Assembly: GCF_902362185.1 (NCBI RefSeq)
Contig: NC_044497.1
Span: forward strand, 15,258,001-15,322,000
Source: Chanos chanos
Taxonomy: Eukaryota; Chordata; Actinopteri; Gonorynchiformes; Chanidae
DNA length: 64,000 nucleotides
Direction: 5' to 3'
Position numbers and translations under genes: made by a program. The notes under the pieces are model-generated. The model searched no databases. It was given only the letters and a program-made list of their open reading frames with translations, and had not been told where the DNA came from. Each line of letters opens with the position of its first letter. The stretch's first letter is position 1. Shown here piece by piece: positions 59,995 through 64,000 of the stretch.

Positions 59995-61081
59995 AGAGCT
60001 TTTGCCAAACGCAGCATACAGAAAGCTCAAGTTCAAATTTGTTTGCATAGCGCTTTCTACAATCAAATGTTGTCTCGAAGCAGCTTTACAGAGATCGGTG
60101 CCAGTGAGCAAGCCCGAGGCGACAGCGGCAAGGAAAAACTCCCTAATGAGGTGAATAGGAGGAAGAAACCCTTGGGAGGAACCGAGACTAAACAGGGGGA
60201 GCCCATCCTCCTCTGGCCGGCAGATAGACTAGAGGCGTTTACAGTATTAAATGAGTCCAGGGTGGCCAGATTCAATGGCCTACAAACTTATTTGCAGTAT
60301 ATGACTTGTTTGCAGTGTACAAGAGTTCACATTTAGAGGTTGTAGGGAGTTCTAGGTGCCATCAGATATAGATTATTTTGATAATCAAGCGGTGCTCACG
60401 TCAATGCCTTTGTCTTTAAGACAAACTACATGGTGTCTGAGAATGATTAGCTTTACTATTGTTAAAACTGAGCCTGCCATGTGGCTATGAAGGACAAGTT
60501 GATCTTGGTTCCACAATCAGGTTGAGTTAGCATCGGGTGGGCCACTGGCTCAGAATATGGGCTTGCAGGAGCTCTGGGCAGGAGGGACTGGAGTATACAG
60601 GCCTCATGCCGGGAGCAGACGCTAGACCTCAGAGTGGATACCCCAACGTGGGGGCATGGAAATGGGGGTAAAAAGAAAAGGGGGAACAAGATTGTGAAGC
60701 CAACTGAGCCATGAGGTAGAGTTCTTTGAGACGTTTTAGAATGATTTTGATTCCGATTCGGCCGCAGCACTGGTGCTCCGGCAACCCTAGTTCATGCAGT
60801 GTTAAACCAAAAAAAGAAAGAAAGAAAGAAAGAAAGAACCCCCTCCCCCGAAAAACTAAGACAATTGGCTAAGACAATTGGCTGTATGCTAAATAAAGGG
60901 CACGTCAGAAGCGGCAGCTTGCACGCGCAGTTGCACAGTCAGAGCGCTTTGCGTCAGCCATCCAAATCAAGCTCTCCCCATGCGTTTGTCCGCTTCTCCC
61001 TTGCTTTGCGAGCAGGGCCCTCGACGACGACAAACGCCAACGGAACGGCCAGAGGTCTGACCGCTCCGCAGCTCTCGCGCA

Positions 61082-61153
61082 GCCGTGATCGTATAGTGGT
61101 TAGTACTCTGCGTTGTGGCCGCAGCAACCCCGGTTGGAATCCGGGTCACGGCA
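61082..61153 (+). tRNA. tRNA-His(GTG) variant, unit 5
   Basis: It carries the same TTGGAATC T-loop change as unit 3 and is otherwise identical to the standard His gene. Confidence 0.85.
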
Positions 61154-61288
61154 GTTTTTAGACCTTAATCGAGGGACCCGGAGAAGCGCCCAAGCTGCCG
61201 CGTGTGCCCGGTGCTTCTTTCTTTCTCACCAGCGATCCCTGGTAAGAAAGTAGGTGGAAAATTGCCAGCAAAAGCCAGGGGTACTCCG

Positions 61289-61361
61289 GCCCCAGTGGCC
61301 TAATGGACAAGGCACTTGCCTCCTAAGCCAGGGATTGTGGGTTCGAGTCCCATCTGGGGTG
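61289..61361 (+). tRNA. tRNA-Arg(CCT), unit 5
   Basis: Identical to the unit 1 Arg gene. Confidence 0.95.
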
Positions 61362-61367
61362 TTGGCA

Positions 61368-61439
61368 AGCAGAGTGGCGCAGCGGAAGCGTGCTGGGCCC
61401 ATAACCCAGAGGTCGATGGATCGAAACCATCCTCTGCTA
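61368..61439 (+). tRNA. tRNA-iMet(CAT), unit 5
   Basis: Identical to the unit 1 initiator-Met gene. Confidence 0.96.
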
Positions 61440-62316
61440 ACCCAGCTGAGCCTTTACGCTCTGCAACTCAAGCGAGTTGGCTTTAGCTTCAGCGCGGGAC
61501 AGTGGATTTGTGCACGGGTTTACCTGGTCCGAGAAACAACGTACTGCTCAGGTCATGCTGCGACTCAAATGAGTAAGAATGGCTTGTATTGAAAGAACCC
61601 AACTTAAACCAGTTGGCAATCTGTGCTTTGAGTGTCATCTTCTGTGGAAGAGCCCCTATCTGTACAAAGCTAACCGAAGGCCGTTTTAAAAAGCACTCTG
61701 GCCATGAACCAAATGCTAATTTTTAATATGAAGCCTGGCCCTTCTAATTTTAAAACTAGCCTTTATCTCTTGTTCTAAGAATGTAAACTGTCACGTTCGG
61801 AGCCACCAAACTGTGAAATGGCTGTCAAAGATACTACATACTTTAAAAAGTAAGCTATGAAAGAATGAAATACCTGTTTTGTGGTGTCTCTAATCCCTTT
61901 ACAATACGTTTGGCTAACCGAGGCCGCTAATAGAGATAAGCGATGCCTTGCCCGTATACCTCGGCTCAATAAGCTGATTGTAGACGACACGATGACACGA
62001 GATGTGTGTTAAATGTCTATCCGAACAGAACTATTGTCGTAAATTTGTAGCGTGGTCTACTAGCGATTCGGTATCATGTGTCGTTCAGGGGTCAGATATT
62101 CATTTCAGAAGTGTTTTGTTTAACCCGTCGACTTGTAACATGACTTATTTACCTCAACGTCAGTTGAGTAGGCGGTCGTTCAATGTGGTCGAGATCGCAT
62201 CCGCACTGCTAAAAGGACACGGTCACATGCGGTCCAGACCACTTCCAAATGTGGCCCCTGCTGCTACGCTTTCAGTTCAGCCATGGGGTGGGTGCTGCAT
62301 GCACAGGAGGCGCCAA

Positions 62317-62402
62317 CGACGAGGATGGGATTCGAACCCACGCGTGCAGAGCACAATGGATTAGCAGTCCATCGCCTTAACCACTCGGCCGGCCACCTCG
62401 TC
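62317..62402 (-). tRNA. tRNA-Ser(GCT) with 4-nt insertion, unit 6
   Basis: As the intact Ser gene but with 4 extra nt (a GGCC duplication) between acceptor stem and D stem, giving 86 nt. Anticodon GCT and box B are intact. Probably non-functional, for the same reason as the unit 5 copy. Confidence 0.6.
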
Positions 62403-62541
62403 TTGGAAAGCCTGCGTTCCTCTCGTCCGCAGCAGTGGCTAGAAAGCTCTTGTCATCGGAAACAAGCACAGTGCCTTCACTTGTGCCTGCAGCTGCGGTC
62501 TCTTACCTTGTGGAACTTCCCAGGCGAGTCTCCACGATTTG

Positions 62542-62922
62542 GGCTGTGTCCGAAATGGCATGCTGTGTACTACATACTGCATACTGGCCTAGTATACATT
62601 GTGTACTGCACACACCCTAGTATACAGTCTAGCATGCAAGTATGAGAACTTCCATGTAGTGTACTACGCAGTCACATGACTGCTGCTGTCCGCCAGGTTT
62701 TTTGAAATTTTTGGAGAGTTGGAAATCACTGCGTTGCATCATGGGATGCAGTACCCGGCGAAGTGAGCTCTGGCTGTATACCGCAAATTTTTTTGCCAGA
62801 GTAGTACATCATCCGGGTAACTGTCGTGCACTGTAAAATTTTCCGGTACTGCATACTACTTACTAGTTTTACGTCAAGATCAGTATACGAGTTGTATGTA
62901 GTATGCCATTTCGGACACAGCC
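62542..62922. mobile_element. MITE within array unit 6
   Basis: Same 381-bp inverted-repeat element as in the other units. Confidence 0.85.
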
Positions 62923-63036
62923 ATGGTCTTGAACCTCTCTGACCTCTGTAGCCTGTCCGGGCACAATCTCAACAGAGAGGACAGCTAATGGATTTGGGTC
63001 GGGCGGTGCCGTACGGCTCCTCGTGCCGCTCAGGGC

Positions 63037-63108
63037 TCCCATATGGTCTAGCGGTCAGGATTCCTGGTTTTCACCCAGGCGGCCCGGGTTCGACTCCCGG
63101 TATGGGAA
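63037..63108 (+). tRNA. tRNA-Glu(TTC), unit 6
   Basis: The mature region is identical to the unit 1 Glu gene. The trailer differs by one base (GGGAACGAGC for GGGAAAGAGC). The TTTT terminator is kept. Confidence 0.95.
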
Positions 63109-64000
63109 CGAGCTTTTGCCAAACGCAGCATACAGAAAGCTCAAGTTCAAATTTGTTTGCATAGCGCTTTCTACAATCAAATGTTGTCTCGAAGCAGCTT
63201 TACAGAGATCGGTGCCAGTGAGCAAGCCCGAGGCGACAGCGGCAAGGAAAAACTCCCTAATGAGGTGAATAGGAGGAAGAAACCCTTGGGAGGAACCGAG
63301 ACTAAACAGGGGGAGCCCATCCTCCTCTGGCCGGCAGATAGACTAGAGGCGTTTACAGTATTAAATGAGTCCAGGGTGGCCAGATTCAATGGCCTACAAA
63401 CTTATTTGCAGTATATGACTTGTTTGCAGTGTACAAGAGTTCACATTTAGAGGTTGTAGGGAGTTCTAGGTGCCATCAGATATAGATTATTTTGATAATC
63501 AAGCGGTGCTCACGTCAATGCCTTTGTCTTTAAGACAAACTACATGGTGTCTGAGAATGATTAGCTTTACTATTGTTAAAACTGAGCCTGCCATGTGGCT
63601 ATGAAGGACAAGTTGATCTTGGTTCCACAATCAGGTTGAGTTAGCATCGGGTGGGCCACTGGCTCAGAATATGGGCTTGCAGGAGCTCTGGGCAGGAGGG
63701 ACTGGAGTATACAGGCCTCATGCCGGGAGCAGACGCTAGACCTCAGAGTGGATACCCCAACGTGGGGGCATGGAAATGGGGGTAAAAAGAAAAGGGGGAA
63801 CAAGATTGTGAAGCCAACTGAGCCATGAGGTAGAGTTCTTTGAGACGTTTTAGAATGATTTTGATTCCGATTCGGCCGCAGCACTGGTGCTCCGGCAACC
63901 CTAGTTCATGCAGTGTTAAACCAAAAAAAGAAAGAAAGAAAGAACCCCCTCCCCCGAAAAACTAAGACAATTGGCTAAGACAATTGGCTGTATGCTAAAT

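Larger units (their letters stand above)
58798..61911. repeat. tRNA array unit 5 (3114 bp)
   Basis: Same layout. Variants: a 5-nt insertion in the Ser locus, the changed His T loop (as unit 3), GGGCGCTGCCG near 59887, and an extra A in GTTGTAGGGAG near 60344 (shared with unit 6). Confidence 0.97.
61912..64000. repeat. tRNA array unit 6 (partial, cut by window end)
   Basis: The first 2.1 kb of a sixth unit. It holds Ser, the MITE, Glu and the LINE-tail repeat. His, Arg and initiator Met should lie just beyond the window. The GAAA microsatellite is shorter here than in units 1-5. Confidence 0.97.

Noticed and set aside
46428-63884. Many repeated 60-120 residue open frames in both strands of the array
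   Set aside because: They run across tRNA genes, the MITE and spacer, recur only because the unit recurs, and match no protein family.
46338-64000. CRISPR-like or rDNA-type array
   Set aside because: The units are 3.1 kb with tRNA genes. There are no short spacer repeats and no rRNA sequence.

Overview
This is nuclear DNA from a ray-finned fish, very probably a teleost. Genes are split by GT-AG introns and are sparse. The repeats are those usual in teleosts: Tx1-type L1, L2/Rex/CR1-like and RTE-like LINEs, PIF/Harbinger, Tc1 and hAT elements. The tRNA genes have eukaryotic internal promoters. I could not name the species.

Left and middle (1-45250): the host content is a tandemly duplicated gene family on the minus strand, encoding NXPE-like proteins (neurexophilin-like plus PC-esterase/SGNH-type domain, one N-terminal membrane anchor). 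One copy is complete: 8 coding exons at 35205-40384, predicted 572 aa, with the GDS catalytic-serine motif. A second copy (11370-17075) has seven of the eight exons with good splice sites, but the exon carrying the GDS motif is absent. That exon is phase 1-1, so the rest stays in frame (predicted 503 aa). Two further duplicates of the first exon with its flanks (around 2660-2710 and 44636-44690) have no recognisable second exon and look like relics. Long collinear flanks are shared between 790-3250 and 41590-45250, and partly with 17740-18370, so the locus grew by segmental duplication.

Between and inside these copies lie many nested mobile elements: a Harbinger at 3721-4708; an L2/Rex-like LINE (about 4830-10470) split by a 3.6 kb L1 with a 14-bp target-site duplication; a short Harbinger at 10488-11272; a Tc1 element in the last intron of the second NXPE copy; a rearranged Harbinger (18419-21311) inside an older repeat; RTE-like, L1, L2 and Rex-like LINEs from 23321 to 34920; and several MITEs. 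Two weak sets of splice-flanked exon candidates (28675-29400 and 31652-32018) belong to no family I recognise.

Right end (46338-64000): a tandem array of nearly identical 3.1-kb units, five complete and a sixth cut by the window edge. Each unit carries five tRNA loci: Ser(GCT) on the minus strand and Glu(TTC), His(GTG), Arg(CCT) and initiator Met(CAT) on the plus strand, plus a 381-bp MITE and a LINE-tail-like repeat. Most tRNA copies look intact. The Ser locus is broken in the leftmost unit and carries 5- and 4-nt insertions in units 5 and 6. The His gene has a T-loop change in units 3 and 5. Arg and initiator Met lie 6 nt apart with no terminator between them.
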